A stretch of DNA of 64,000 bases from Rheinheimera pacifica. GTDB taxonomy: Bacteria > Pseudomonadota > Gammaproteobacteria > Enterobacterales > Alteromonadaceae. The notes under the pieces were generated by a model. It was not told the origin of the DNA. It did not search any database and saw nothing but the letters and a program-made list of their open reading frames with translations. The translations under genes and the position numbers were made by a program. The stretch lies in the NCBI RefSeq assembly GCF_024809855.1, contig NZ_JANUEM010000001.1, positions 558,001-622,000 of the forward strand, written 5' to 3'. How positions within the stretch are numbered: position 1 is the first letter of the stretch; every line of letters starts with the position of its first letter. Shown in pieces: positions 17,353 through 27,168 of this stretch.

Positions 17353-20300
17353 TATTGCGTCTCCTTATTATGAGTTTGAGTAGTTTGCTCAGCTTTTTTT
17401 GCGTTAAATAGACCAAGCACGGCAACAAAGAAAATTGGAGCAAAAATAACACCCAGAACTGTAGCACTAAGCATACCGCCAATAACCCCTGTGCCAAGCG
17501 CCTGCTGACTTGCTGCCCCCGCACCAGATGCTAACGCCAGTGGTACTACGCCTAAGATAAATGCCGCAGAAGTCATGACTATTGGTCTGAAACGTAATTT
17601 TGCAGCTTCAATAGCGGCTTCGCGTAACGAGTAACCTTGCGCCAATAGATCTTTGGCAAACTCCACGATTAAGATGGCGTTTTTAGCTGAAAGCCCGATA
17701 ATCGTGATTAAACCAACCTTAAAGTACACATCATTAGCCATATTGGCGACAAGTACGGCAAGCACTGCACCTAATGCACCGATTGGGACAATCAACATAA
17801 CCGATAACGGGATAGACCAACTTTCGTACAAGGCAACCAATAATAAAAACACAACTAAAATAGAGAGTGCTAATAATTTAGGTGCTTGGCCGCTGGCAAA
17901 TTTTTCCTGATAAGACAGTGCCGTCCACTCATAACCTATTCCTTCAGGCAACGTACTGATTATTTGCTCCATTGCCGCCATAGCATCACCAGAGCTGACG
18001 CCAGGTGCTGCATCACCGCCGATCTTAAAGGCTGGATAGCCGTTATAACGTGACAACTGCACAGGGCCTTTGCTCCACTGTGTGGTGGCAAAAGCGCTAA
18101 ATGGAACTTGTTCACCTTTATCATTACTGACATAAAGTGTTAACACGCTTTCTGCTGTTGCGCGGCTATTGGCTTCTGCTTGTACAATCACCCGTTGTTG
18201 TCTGCCAGTATTGGAGTAATCCCCTACTACCATTGAGCCAAAGGACGTAGAAAGTGCATTGCTAATAGCATCAAAGCGCACACCTAAAGCACTGGCTTTT
18301 TCACGGTCAATATGCAGGCTCAATTGTGGTGCATCGGCTAAACCTTCCATATACGCATAAGCAAAGGCAGGATTGGAGAACACTTCTGCCAATAACTGAT
18401 CTCTGGCTGCAACAAGCGCTTCGCGCCCTACACCACCGCGATCTTGTAAGCGTAACGAAAAGCCACCAGAATTGCCTAAGCCTTCAATCGGTGGTGGAGA
18501 AACCGCCATAACTGCGGCATCGCTATGACCATAAAAATGGGCATTAACGGCTTGTACCTCATCAGCGGCTGATTGCCCTTTGCCACGCTCAGACCAATCT
18601 TTTAGTGTTGGAAATGCTAAGGCCGCATTTTCCCCCATGCCTGAAAAGCTAAAACCCATGACTAAAAACGTGGATTCGACACTTTCGCGCTCAGCCAAAA
18701 AGTTTTCCAGTTGTGTGCTAGCGGCATCGGTTCTACCACGGCTGGCACCTGCTGGTAATTGAATATCAACGATCATAAAACCTTGGTCTTCTTCTGGTAC
18801 AAAAGACTCCGGCAAACGTAAATAAACAAAAGCCAGTAACGCCACAATACCCGCATAAATCAACATATAACGGCCGGTTTTACCCACGGTACTGCTGGTT
18901 AAATTGACATAACGACCCGTTAAACGATTAAAGCCGCGGTTAAAAGCACCAAAAAAGCCTTTTTTCTCGTGATGCCCTGCTGGTATTGGCTTAAGCAAGG
19001 TGGCACACAATGCCGGAGTAAAGGTTAAGGCTAAAAAGCCGGAGAATAAAATAGACACCGCAAGCGATAATGAGAACTGCTGATAAATAACACCAACAGA
19101 GCCGGACATAAAGGCCAACGGTAAAAATACCGCAGTAAGTACCATCGTTATACCGACAATAGCGCCAGATACTTGCTGCATCGCTTTTATTGTGGCGGCT
19201 AATGGCGGTAATCCTTCTTCTGCCATGATACGTTCGACGTTTTCTACCACAACGATGGCATCATCCACCAAAATACCGATGGCGAGTACCATACCAAACA
19301 TCGTCATCATATTAACTGAGAACCCCAGCCAATACATAAACACCATGGTTCCCATCAAACAAACGGGTACAACGATAGAAGGAATTAACGTGTAACGCAC
19401 GTTTTGTAAAAACAAATACATGACAATAAACACTAAGATCATCGCTTCAACTAGCGTATAAATAACCTTTTTGATGGCTACATCAACAAAGCGTGAGGTA
19501 TCGTAAGGTACAGAATATTCGACATTATCTGGAAATGATGTCGATAATTCCTGCAAGCGATCTTTAACGGCTTTAGCGGTAGCGATGGCATTAGCACCCG
19601 GTGATAACTGAATTGCAGTACCAACGGTAGGTTTACCATCTTGCCTAGACATAAAGCCATAATCTTGATTTCCCACTTCAATTCTGGCCACATCAGATAA
19701 TTTAACGGTGGCGCCATTGGCGGTAGAACGTAGCAAAATATTGCCAAACTCTTCTGCATTTTCCATCAAGCCTTTTACTTGTAAAGTAATGGCCAGCTCC
19801 TGCTCTTTTAACGACGGGCTGCTACCAAAACTGCCGGCGGCAATCTGAATATTTTGTGCACTAATGGCATTATTAACATCCGCAATAGATAAGTCGTAAG
19901 CCAGTAACTTTTGTGGGTCTACCCAAATTCGCATGGCGGCTTCTGAGGCAAAAAACTGAATTTTACCTACGCCAGGCACTCGTAAAATTTCATTATTGAC
20001 ATTACGTACCGCATAATCTGCCAGCTGTACGATATCTGCACCTGCTGCAGTACCGTCAGCATAACTCAACGAATAAATCATTAAAAAACCAGAGCTGGCC
20101 TGTTCAACCTGCACACCAAGATCAAGCACTACTTGCGGTAAGCGTGATTCGGCTTTTTTCAAACGATTTTGTACATCAACCTGTGCTAAATCAGGATCCG
20201 TACCGGGTTCAAAGGTTACGGTGATTTCGGCTATGCCGTTGGCATTACTTGATGATTCAAAATACAGTAAATTTTTGGCGCCATTAAGTTCTTGCTCAAT

Positions 20301-20492
20301 AATACTGGTAACGGAATCCGTTAATACTTGCGCAGAAGCACCAGGGTATGTTGCATAAATGGTGACCTGCGGTGGTGCCACTGTTGGATATTGTGAAACA
20401 GGTAGATTCGGCAGCGCCAGTAATCCACCTAGTGTAATAAACAAGGCAACTACCCAGGCAAAATTGGGGCGCCCGATAAAAAATTGAGACAT
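17352..20492 (-). CDS. RND multidrug efflux transporter (AcrB/MexB type, HAE1)
   Basis: A 1046-residue inner-membrane proton/drug antiporter of normal length for the HAE1 family. It begins MSQFFIGRPNFAWVVALFI; the proton-relay Asp pair is in TM4 (GILVDDAIVVVENV) and the partner Lys in GLSAKNAILIVEFAKD. The two large periplasmic loops are present, including the region NARA-like GLGNSGGFSLRLQD typical of the AcrB porter domain. It lies 28 nt downstream of the adaptor gene and overlaps the channel gene by one base. Likely substrates are lipophilic drugs, dyes or bile salts; which ones cannot be read from sequence. Confidence 0.95.
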   Translation of the reverse strand: MSQFFIGRPNFAWVVALFITLGGLLALPNLPVSQYPTVAPPQVTIYATYPGASAQVLTDSVTSIIEQELNGAKNLLYFESSSNANGIAEITVTFEPGTDPDLAQVDVQNRLKKAESRLPQVVLDLGVQVEQASSGFLMIYSLSYADGTAAGADIVQLADYAVRNVNNEILRVPGVGKIQFFASEAAMRIWVDPQKLLAYDLSIADVNNAISAQNIQIAAGSFGSSPSLKEQELAITLQVKGLMENAEEFGNILLRSTANGATVKLSDVARIEVGNQDYGFMSRQDGKPTVGTAIQLSPGANAIATAKAVKDRLQELSTSFPDNVEYSVPYDTSRFVDVAIKKVIYTLVEAMILVFIVMYLFLQNVRYTLIPSIVVPVCLMGTMVFMYWLGFSVNMMTMFGMVLAIGILVDDAIVVVENVERIMAEEGLPPLAATIKAMQQVSGAIVGITMVLTAVFLPLAFMSGSVGVIYQQFSLSLAVSILFSGFLALTFTPALCATLLKPIPAGHHEKKGFFGAFNRGFNRLTGRYVNLTSSTVGKTGRYMLIYAGIVALLAFVYLRLPESFVPEEDQGFMIVDIQLPAGASRGRTDAASTQLENFLAERESVESTFLVMGFSFSGMGENAALAFPTLKDWSERGKGQSAADEVQAVNAHFYGHSDAAVMAVSPPPIEGLGNSGGFSLRLQDRGGVGREALVAARDQLLAEVFSNPAFAYAYMEGLADAPQLSLHIDREKASALGVRFDAISNALSTSFGSMVVGDYSNTGRQQRVIVQAEANSRATAESVLTLYVSNDKGEQVPFSAFATTQWSKGPVQLSRYNGYPAFKIGGDAAPGVSSGDAMAAMEQIISTLPEGIGYEWTALSYQEKFASGQAPKLLALSILVVFLLLVALYESWSIPLSVMLIVPIGALGAVLAVLVANMANDVYFKVGLITIIGLSAKNAILIVEFAKDLLAQGYSLREAAIEAAKLRFRPIVMTSAAFILGVVPLALASGAGAASQQALGTGVIGGMLSATVLGVIFAPIFFVAVLGLFNAKKAEQTTQTHNKETQ

Positions 20493-20520
20493 GGTGTTTC
20501 CTCTGCTACTAAAGCATCAA

Positions 20521-21660
20521 TTACTGGGCGGCTGCCGTATCAAATACTGCACTACCTGGCATTAAGGCTGAAATACCACCGGTAATGACTTTGTCACCGG
20601 CGCTTAGTCCTTGAGTGATTTGCCAGTTTTTACCTTGCATAATTCCTAGCTCAACCGCGACTGGTTGCACAGTGTTATTGGCATCAACAACCCACACACT
20701 ACTTTTACCATTGGCATCAAACTGCACGGCGCGTTGCGGGATCAAAATGGCATCCGCCACCTGTGCTTGCGGCACTTTTACACGCACATACATCCCAGGT
20801 AGTAATATATGTTCGGCATTGTCAAATTCGCCGCGTAGCGTGATCTGCCCAGTACTGCGTTCAACGGCAATATCGCTAAAGAGCAAATCGCCTTTGGCTT
20901 CATACCGCGTGCCTTCGATGGTTGCTGTTAATTTTTTATCTGTACTATCAGCAAGCTGGCCGCTTTTTAGCAATTGCTGTAATTCCAGTGCTTTTGCCAC
21001 CGGCTGCGTAAAATCAATATAAACGGGGTTAAGCTGTTGTATTGTGGCTAACAATGTTGTTTCGCCCTGCCCAACCAGTGCCCCTTCGGTTGCTAATGCT
21101 CGGCCAATGCGTCCGGAGATTGGGGCTGTTACGGTGGCATAACTTAAATCTAATTTGGCACTGACTACGGTGGCTCTTGCTGAGCTTACAGCCGCTTGTG
21201 CCGTGCGAAGCTCAGCCAAGGCATTGTCTAAATCTTGCTGGCTAATTGCTTCTATTTTGGCAAGGGGCTCGTAACGTGTTACTTTTGCTTGCGCATTTAA
21301 TAATTCTGCATCGGCTTTTGCTTGCTCGCCTTCGGCTCGTGCTAAGGCGGCTTTTAACGGTGCTGGATCAATTTGAAATAGCACATCGCCAGCGGCAACA
21401 TCGGCACCTTCAGTAAAATTACGTTGCAAGATAATACCTGCGACACGAGCACGTACTTGTGCAACTCGCATAGGTTCCACCCGGCCTGGCAGATCACTAA
21501 TAAGCATTAATTGTTCAGTTGTAACATTAAGAGTAGTTACTGGCAGCGCGCTCGCCTCTGGTTGTGCAGTAGGTGCAGAGTCAGAGCATCCCGCAAGTAA
21601 CAACGCACTGGAAAAAAGCACAACAGCGACGGTGTTGCGACGAGTAAACGGCTTATTCAT
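20521..21660 (-). CDS. RND efflux periplasmic adaptor lipoprotein (AcrA/MexA family)
   Basis: A 379-residue membrane-fusion protein, first gene of the efflux operon. It has a lipoprotein signal ending LLLAGC (Cys about residue 25). Domains in order are: lipoyl/biotinyl-like half (RVAGIILQRNFTEGADVAAGD), helical hairpin (about residues 105-165), second lipoyl half (ATVTAPISGRIGRALATEGALV), beta-barrel and membrane-proximal domain ending KVITGGISALMPG. It links the inner-membrane pump to the outer-membrane channel. It is divergent from the tetR-type gene, with a perfect palindrome in the shared promoter region. Confidence 0.94.
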   Translation of the reverse strand: MNKPFTRRNTVAVVLFSSALLLAGCSDSAPTAQPEASALPVTTLNVTTEQLMLISDLPGRVEPMRVAQVRARVAGIILQRNFTEGADVAAGDVLFQIDPAPLKAALARAEGEQAKADAELLNAQAKVTRYEPLAKIEAISQQDLDNALAELRTAQAAVSSARATVVSAKLDLSYATVTAPISGRIGRALATEGALVGQGETTLLATIQQLNPVYIDFTQPVAKALELQQLLKSGQLADSTDKKLTATIEGTRYEAKGDLLFSDIAVERSTGQITLRGEFDNAEHILLPGMYVRVKVPQAQVADAILIPQRAVQFDANGKSSVWVVDANNTVQPVAVELGIMQGKNWQITQGLSAGDKVITGGISALMPGSAVFDTAAAQ

Positions 21661-21712
21661 GATTCACCTTACAAGTTAGAGTATAAAACGCGGCTATGAT
21701 ACACCCGAAAAC

Positions 21713-21738
21713 CAAATGAGACAATATTGTCTCATTTG
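21713..21738. promoter_or_regulatory. Perfect 26-bp palindromic operator between efflux operon and TetR gene
   Basis: Arms CAAATGAGACAAT / ATTGTCTCATTTG without a single mismatch. It lies 52 bp upstream of the adaptor start and 58 bp upstream of the TetR-type gene. Size, symmetry and location fit the binding site of the divergently encoded repressor, controlling both directions. Confidence 0.85.
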
Positions 21739-21796
21739 ACACTTTAATGAATTAAGCGCAGAATACCGCAATAGAATTACTAATTGTGGGGTTATC

Positions 21797-22339
21797 ATGC
21801 AACTAGACGATAACTTATTAAGAAAGTTAGCAAAAGCCATGGTAGAACAGCCGCGAGCAACGGTTAAAGAGTTAGCAGAAGCCATTGGTGTGAGCCGTGC
21901 CACCTTACATAGAACTTTTGGTTCAAGAGAATCGATTGTTGAAAAAATTAACGAATATGGCACAGCGGTACTTAATCATATTGCAGATACCATTTCAGCC
22001 AAGAGTGCCGAACCGACTGAGGCTTCAATATCATCACTAATCAGTATGCATCTCGAGCATCGAGAAGTATTGATTTATCAAATGTTTAATTACACACCAG
22101 AAGCTTGCACGGCAGAAAATACACTGTGGGTACATTATAGTAATGCTGTTGATCGCTATTTTTTAGCTGGGCAACAAGTTGGGTTGTTTCGTATTGATAT
22201 CAATGCGGCGGCATTGACAGAATATTTTGTGTCATTGATTTACAGCACTGTGGATGCAGAGCGACGTGGCCGTTTAGCTAATGCTGAATCGGTAAAGTTA
22301 CTCACTCGGTTTTTTTTACACGGTGCAAAAGTAAGTTAA
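21797..22339 (+). CDS. TetR-family transcriptional regulator of the efflux operon
   Basis: A 180-residue regulator. The N-terminal helix-turn-helix is visible as ATVKELAEAIGVSRATLHRTFGSRESIV (given here as two parts: ATVKELAEAIGV and SRATLHRTFGSRESIV, residues about 20-47). The C-terminal part is an all-helical ligand-binding domain without a recognised signature. It is divergent from the efflux operon and probably represses it through the 26-bp palindrome at 21713-21738, being released by a pump substrate. Beyond its end, 72 bp separates it from the second VOC repeat. Confidence 0.9.
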   Translation: MQLDDNLLRKLAKAMVEQPRATVKELAEAIGVSRATLHRTFGSRESIVEKINEYGTAVLNHIADTISAKSAEPTEASISSLISMHLEHREVLIYQMFNYTPEACTAENTLWVHYSNAVDRYFLAGQQVGLFRIDINAAALTEYFVSLIYSTVDAERRGRLANAESVKLLTRFFLHGAKVS

Positions 22340-22411
22340 ACCGCTTTGCGAAAATTTTTGTATTGAGCAGTAACAGTAGAGGTATGCAGAAGTTACCCTC
22401 CGAACCCGGAC

Positions 22412-22701
22412 ACTAACTTATGTCATCAAGTGCAGGCCAATTAAATTGCCTTCACAGTCGCGCACTACAGCGCAAAAACCATGCGTGCCAATAGACATTT
22501 TCGGCTGCTGTATACTGCCGCCATTAGCTTCGGCACGCGGCATATCGTCTACGTAAATTTCAAAGTGCACTACCGGGTTAAATTTCATCGCGTTGCTCCT
22601 AAAATTGGCAATCCCCTGCACAGCCAGCTGATGCAGCAGTAAAGATAGCAGTGATTGATTCACAGTGCTTAGTCGGGTGGGGAGGGAAGAGATCGACAAG
22701 C
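22412..22701. repeat. Direct repeat copy B (deleted VOC gene plus upstream DNA)
   Basis: Same orientation as copy A at 13534-14048, nearly identical outside a 225-bp internal deletion. Recombination between A and B would excise about 8.9 kb carrying the serine hydrolase, the RND operon and tetR. Confidence 0.85.
22418..22588 (-). pseudogene. Internally deleted copy of the VOC gene
   Basis: A 56-residue frame from the ATG at 22588 that keeps the first 16-21 and last 35-40 residues of the 131-residue VOC protein at 13540-13935 and lacks exactly 75 residues between. The joint falls at the two ERAKA-coding repeats of the parent gene, giving MPRAEANGG. The frame is intact and the start site conserved, but most of the VOC barrel is gone, so it is most likely non-functional. 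Small differences (DD for EN, T for V, L for S) show that it has begun to drift. Confidence 0.85.
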
Positions 22702-22909
22702 TGCCTACAGAAATTTTAAAACGCCGATTAGATCATTGTTTTATAATAATTAAAATGCTCTGTTCTGGTTATCTCAGCGTCAACAGCAAGAGGATACGCC
22801 ACAAGGGCAAGGCTAAACGAAAAGTAGCAAAGCAGGTTAATTTTGTTCTGTCCCCGATAACCCTACTTTGGAAATAAGCCTTTGCTTTGTATTACGTGAA
22901 AAGTAAACA

Positions 22910-25900
22910 TTAATAATGCTCTTCAATATACGCATAGGCCTTGGCAAACAAGTCTTTGTCTTTGCCCAGGCCGAACTGTGCAAGCGTGAGTAATAGTGCT
23001 TTTTGTATTTCACGCGGGCCGCTGTTGGAGTTTTGCCAGCCGTCAAATCGGGTTGCTTTAACTATCTTGTCGATTTGCTCTACCACGTCCCCAATTAACT
23101 TTGGCGTGGTTTCTGGCCGGGTTTCCAGGAAGAGTTTGGTTAACGCTTGCTTGTTATCTTCCTGGGTGACAACTTTATCGCCACTTTCGCGCTCGGCCTG
23201 CACGGTGTCTTTGGCTGCGTCTAAAAGGCCTTTTAGCCATTCTATGGCTTTGATAACTCCGGCTTCGTAGTCTTGACGTAGTTTCTCTAACCGTTCGCCC
23301 AACGCAAAGAATTTAGGGTCGTGACTGCCACGTAGGCGACCCATCAGGTCGATTTCTAATTTACGCGCCCGCTGTTCTTGCTCTTTATCTGTCAGGGTAA
23401 AGATGGCGTGCTCATCCATTACCAGCTCGTCGATATCATCCCGGATGCGATTAATATCGGTATGCTGGTGTATAAGCTTAATGGTTTCTGGGCCTAATGC
23501 TGCCCAAACTAATGCGCCGGTTTGGCCGACTGGGCGCACTGATTCATAAATCTGCGCCAGCCATTTGTAATCTTTGCGGTAGGTGTTTAAGAATGGGTCA
23601 GGGTTAATTGCCGACCATAGTTTGGCGACTACGCCAAAGGCTGCAGCAAATTCGTCGCGTTTTTCATTGGTAGGCAGGCACTCTTGCGCGGTCATAATGC
23701 CTTCAAAGCCTTCCAGGCTTCGGTCCACATTTGGAAAGAAGGCAAGACACTTTTCCAACTGCATTGGCAATATGGCTTTAAAGGCTTCAATGCCTTCCAC
23801 TACGCCTTCAATTTCTTCCGGGTTGTACGCCAGTGCCGTGCGCAGGTTTTCAAATACGCCAAGGTAGTCGATGATAAGGCCCATTTGTTTGCGGGCTTCA
23901 TCGTTCTGATACAGCCGGTTAGTGCGGCACATAGCCTGTAACAGGGTATGGTCACGTAATGGTTTATCTAAGTACATGCAATAGCAGATAGGTGCATCAA
24001 AGCCGGTTAGTAGCTTGGCTGTTACGATAAGTAACTGCAGCGGCTGTTTTGGGTCTTTGTAGGTTTCTATCAGATCTTTTTGCTTTTGCTCATCGTCATC
24101 GATGCTTTGCCAGCGTTCAAAGTCACTCTGTTTAACCGGCAGCTTTAAATCGTCATGCCACTTGCGCCAGTCTTTATTAACCTTGCCCTTTTTACCACCT
24201 GCTGGCACTTTAACTGGGGCTTGGTCAATATTCATCACCACTTCAACAGCATCAAACCCGAGCCTTTCACCCAGCAAGTAATACATCTGAACACAGGCAT
24301 CACGGTCGTACACCACCACCATAGCCTTCATCTTTTTCGGCTTAACGTGGCTGGTAAAGTGCTCGGCAATATCGGCGCTAACTGCAGCCATACGTTTAGG
24401 CGCTTTTAGCATAATAGCCAGTTTGCCAGCACGTTTAGACAGCTCAGCTTTTTCTTCTTCGTCCAGGTTGTTGGCGGCGGCTAAGGCTTCAAACTCTTTG
24501 TCTATTGCTTCACGGTCTACCCGAAGCTCTGCCAGGCGTGGTTCAAACTTTACCGGGTTAGTAGCACCGTCACGGATAGACTGCTTATAGCTATAACGGT
24601 TCATGTAACGACCAGGGTCGTCTTCGGCACCAAATAACTTAAAGGTATTGCGATCTATACCTGAAATAGGTGTACCGGTTAAACCGTAAAAATGGGCATT
24701 AGGCAGCACCCAGCGCATTTTGTCACCTAAACCCCCTTCTTGGGTGCGGTGCGCTTCATCGACCAGCACAATGATATTGTCGCGATCGTTCAGGCCTTTT
24801 TTATTGGGTTCGTCGATTTCAACATCTTTAAATTTGAAGATGGTGGTAATTAAAATACCCCGGCTATCTTGCTCGATATACTCACCAAGCTTTTTGCAGC
24901 TTTGCACTTTAATCAGGTTTTTAACGTCGGTACCGCCAAAGGTTTCACTAATTTGGCTATCTAAATCACGTCGGTCTACCACGACCAATACAGTCGGGTT
25001 TTTAAGTTCATTATCAGCCCGCAACATCTTAGCTGCATACAGCATTAATAATGACTTACCAGAGCCCTGAAAATGCCAGATAAGGCCTTTTTTCGGGTAG
25101 CCACGGCGCACCCGCTCAACAATTTGCTTGGCGGCTTCAAACTGCGGATAACGGGGTAATATTTTTATCCGTTTTGGCGGTGTGTTTTTGCCGGTTTTCA
25201 CCGTCGAAAATAACGCGAAAGATTCCAGCAGCTGCAATAAGGTAACAGGGTTTAGTAAACCCTCAGCACTGTTAATTACAGTTTGCAGGCCGGGTAAAAT
25301 GTCATCACGTAAATCGGTGTTATGCCACGGCCCCCAGTCTTTAGGGCCAGCGTTAATGGCACCATAAGCAAAGGTTTTACCTTCACTGGCAAAGCACAGC
25401 AGGTTAGGTACAAAAAATGGCGCAACATTTTGCCAGTAGTGCTTTTTACCGCCCATAAAATCAGCGGCACCGTCTTGCCAGCTAACGCTTGGCCGGGTGG
25501 CGGTTTTAACTTCACCTACTACCAAGGGTATGCCGTTAACGTACAGCACAATATCAAAATACACTTCTGTAGCAGCGATATAATGCACCTGCTGCGACAC
25601 GACAAAATGGTTGTTTTTGATATCATCAAAATCAATCAGGTTAATGGTGATATGGTCGCCATTTTTACCAAAAGGCAGGCTTTTCTCTGCCAGCAGCCAC
25701 TCCTGAAAATTCTCGTTGGCTTTAACCAGGCCGGTAAACTTGGCTTCCAGAATAACGCCACGAAGTTTATAAATAACCTCGTCCGCCAGGTCCGGCTGTT
25801 TTGCAATATCAGGGTTTAACGAACAAAGCGCGTCTTTTAGCCACTCATCAACAAAGATATCCTGCGCTTGCTTTGGCAGGCTATCACCGTGGCAGTAAGC

Positions 25901-25972
25901 CCAATTTATCCCGCTTAAACCCTTTAAGCGGTCGATAATTCCATTTTCCGTGACAGTTTGTTCGTTAAACAT
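22910..25972 (-). CDS. hsdR: Type I restriction endonuclease subunit R
   Basis: A 1020-residue HsdR. The N-terminal PD-(D/E)xK nuclease is seen as FDIVLYVNGIPLVVGEVKTA (Asp, then GExK) near residues 138-157. The SF2 translocase follows: Walker A-like FQGSGKS near residue 305, DEAH box in VLVDEAHRTQEG, motif III GLTGTPI and later RecA2 motifs (LLIVTAKLLTGFD, AMCRTNRLY). The C-terminal helical part binds the methylase complex. Cleavage requires HsdM and HsdS. It is the last gene of the operon, 8 nt after hsdS. Confidence 0.95.
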   Translation of the reverse strand: MFNEQTVTENGIIDRLKGLSGINWAYCHGDSLPKQAQDIFVDEWLKDALCSLNPDIAKQPDLADEVIYKLRGVILEAKFTGLVKANENFQEWLLAEKSLPFGKNGDHITINLIDFDDIKNNHFVVSQQVHYIAATEVYFDIVLYVNGIPLVVGEVKTATRPSVSWQDGAADFMGGKKHYWQNVAPFFVPNLLCFASEGKTFAYGAINAGPKDWGPWHNTDLRDDILPGLQTVINSAEGLLNPVTLLQLLESFALFSTVKTGKNTPPKRIKILPRYPQFEAAKQIVERVRRGYPKKGLIWHFQGSGKSLLMLYAAKMLRADNELKNPTVLVVVDRRDLDSQISETFGGTDVKNLIKVQSCKKLGEYIEQDSRGILITTIFKFKDVEIDEPNKKGLNDRDNIIVLVDEAHRTQEGGLGDKMRWVLPNAHFYGLTGTPISGIDRNTFKLFGAEDDPGRYMNRYSYKQSIRDGATNPVKFEPRLAELRVDREAIDKEFEALAAANNLDEEEKAELSKRAGKLAIMLKAPKRMAAVSADIAEHFTSHVKPKKMKAMVVVYDRDACVQMYYLLGERLGFDAVEVVMNIDQAPVKVPAGGKKGKVNKDWRKWHDDLKLPVKQSDFERWQSIDDDEQKQKDLIETYKDPKQPLQLLIVTAKLLTGFDAPICYCMYLDKPLRDHTLLQAMCRTNRLYQNDEARKQMGLIIDYLGVFENLRTALAYNPEEIEGVVEGIEAFKAILPMQLEKCLAFFPNVDRSLEGFEGIMTAQECLPTNEKRDEFAAAFGVVAKLWSAINPDPFLNTYRKDYKWLAQIYESVRPVGQTGALVWAALGPETIKLIHQHTDINRIRDDIDELVMDEHAIFTLTDKEQEQRARKLEIDLMGRLRGSHDPKFFALGERLEKLRQDYEAGVIKAIEWLKGLLDAAKDTVQAERESGDKVVTQEDNKQALTKLFLETRPETTPKLIGDVVEQIDKIVKATRFDGWQNSNSGPREIQKALLLTLAQFGLGKDKDLFAKAYAYIEEHY

Positions 25973-25980
25973 TAAGTTGC

Positions 25981-27168
25981 CTACTCGAAGTATTTCGATT
26001 TAACACCTGCAAATAAATTAAACATCTTTTTATAATGCTCTTTCAAAACATCAATTTGCCTATCAAATTCGCGAAGAACTTTTTCTATCTCTATTATTCT
26101 CTCAGGAGGAGGAACAAGGATTGGCAAACTTTTCAAACTACCAGGATTTATGTTTGCTTGGCTAACCCCATGAGTAGCAAAAGCTTTTAACCTATATTGA
26201 ACTAACGGAAGATTTAAATACTGAGTCAGATAATATGGAGTTAACTTTTCAGTATCAGCGACTAAACGGATTAAGTAGGAAGCAAATAGATAGTCCTCTT
26301 TCAGCTCGAATATTCCTGTTCTTCCAACCCACTCCATGCTGTTGGTTCTATTGAAAACTATGTCTCCATAATTTAACAAGTACTTTCTTGCTTCCTCGAT
26401 AGAATAATCTAAATACTTTAGATCATTCGGATCTACGTATCCATTTGTAATATTCATCATACGAAGCACCGGATAGCGCCCAGTTGCCTCCAGCGAGTCA
26501 GATAGCCCATATTGAGTATCTTTAAGAACGTCGCCCACTCTCAGTATCTGCCATCCTTGGGGAACATTAACCCTTAATGGTCCAAATAATTGTCGATACC
26601 AATTACCTTCAAGCATTAGCGCGTAAGCCGTGCGAATTTTTGCCTTACTTAACTCTTCTAATAGATTTTCAGACTTATGCAAAGAATCCTCTGCTGCATC
26701 CAAAACAGATATGCAAACTTCTTGAGGGAAATGTGGAATAGATATATTCAGCTTCGAGAGCACAGAGAAATTTGTTCTTGGTGAAAGAGAACCAGAAGAA
26801 TTTAAAACAGCCCAATTCCATACAACTTCAGACTGAATTATATGCTTTATAATGCCATGTGAAATTGTCGTATTTTTTCTAGGCTCCATAACAATGATGT
26901 CACCAGAACAAATTCCGTCGAATTCGGCTATCGCAGCTTTTTTTAAGTAAGGACGTCGTTTACCGAATAATATTTGTCCCTTTTTGAAAACACGATTAAA
27001 GCTTGGATTGTCTTCTGCAATGCTTCCCCACCGCTTTATTTTTAGCGAGCCAGTATCCAAATGCTCTAGGCCAATATAACGCTCGTAACCATCAGCAACT
27101 GGATCTTTGGTGGTTAATTTTACTTCGCGATAAATATCACCGAATTTAACAGTTTGTTTATCAATCAT
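25981..27168 (-). CDS. hsdS: Type I restriction-modification specificity subunit S
   Basis: A 395-residue HsdS with two target-recognition domains separated and followed by long helices. TRD1 covers about residues 1-150; the central spacer helix is around DAAEDSLHKSENLLEELSKAK; TRD2 runs about 205-355 with the typical GDIVFNRTNSMEWVG and SYLIRLV motifs; the tail helix is EIEKVLREFDRQIDVLKEHY. It sets the bipartite DNA target, which cannot be predicted by eye. The start overlaps the upstream hsdM by 8 nt. Base composition is clearly AT-richer than hsdR and hsdM, as often seen for exchanged specificity genes. Confidence 0.92.
   Translation of the reverse strand: MIDKQTVKFGDIYREVKLTTKDPVADGYERYIGLEHLDTGSLKIKRWGSIAEDNPSFNRVFKKGQILFGKRRPYLKKAAIAEFDGICSGDIIVMEPRKNTTISHGIIKHIIQSEVVWNWAVLNSSGSLSPRTNFSVLSKLNISIPHFPQEVCISVLDAAEDSLHKSENLLEELSKAKIRTAYALMLEGNWYRQLFGPLRVNVPQGWQILRVGDVLKDTQYGLSDSLEATGRYPVLRMMNITNGYVDPNDLKYLDYSIEEARKYLLNYGDIVFNRTNSMEWVGRTGIFELKEDYLFASYLIRLVADTEKLTPYYLTQYLNLPLVQYRLKAFATHGVSQANINPGSLKSLPILVPPPERIIEIEKVLREFDRQIDVLKEHYKKMFNLFAGVKSKYFE

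Noticed and set aside
22665..22877. A 70-codon plus-strand frame after VOC copy B, and a GTTCTGTCCCCGATAACC phrase within it
   Set aside because: The frame is basic and low complexity with no start site. The phrase resembles sequences seen near REP-type transposases, but no structure or second copy is visible here.
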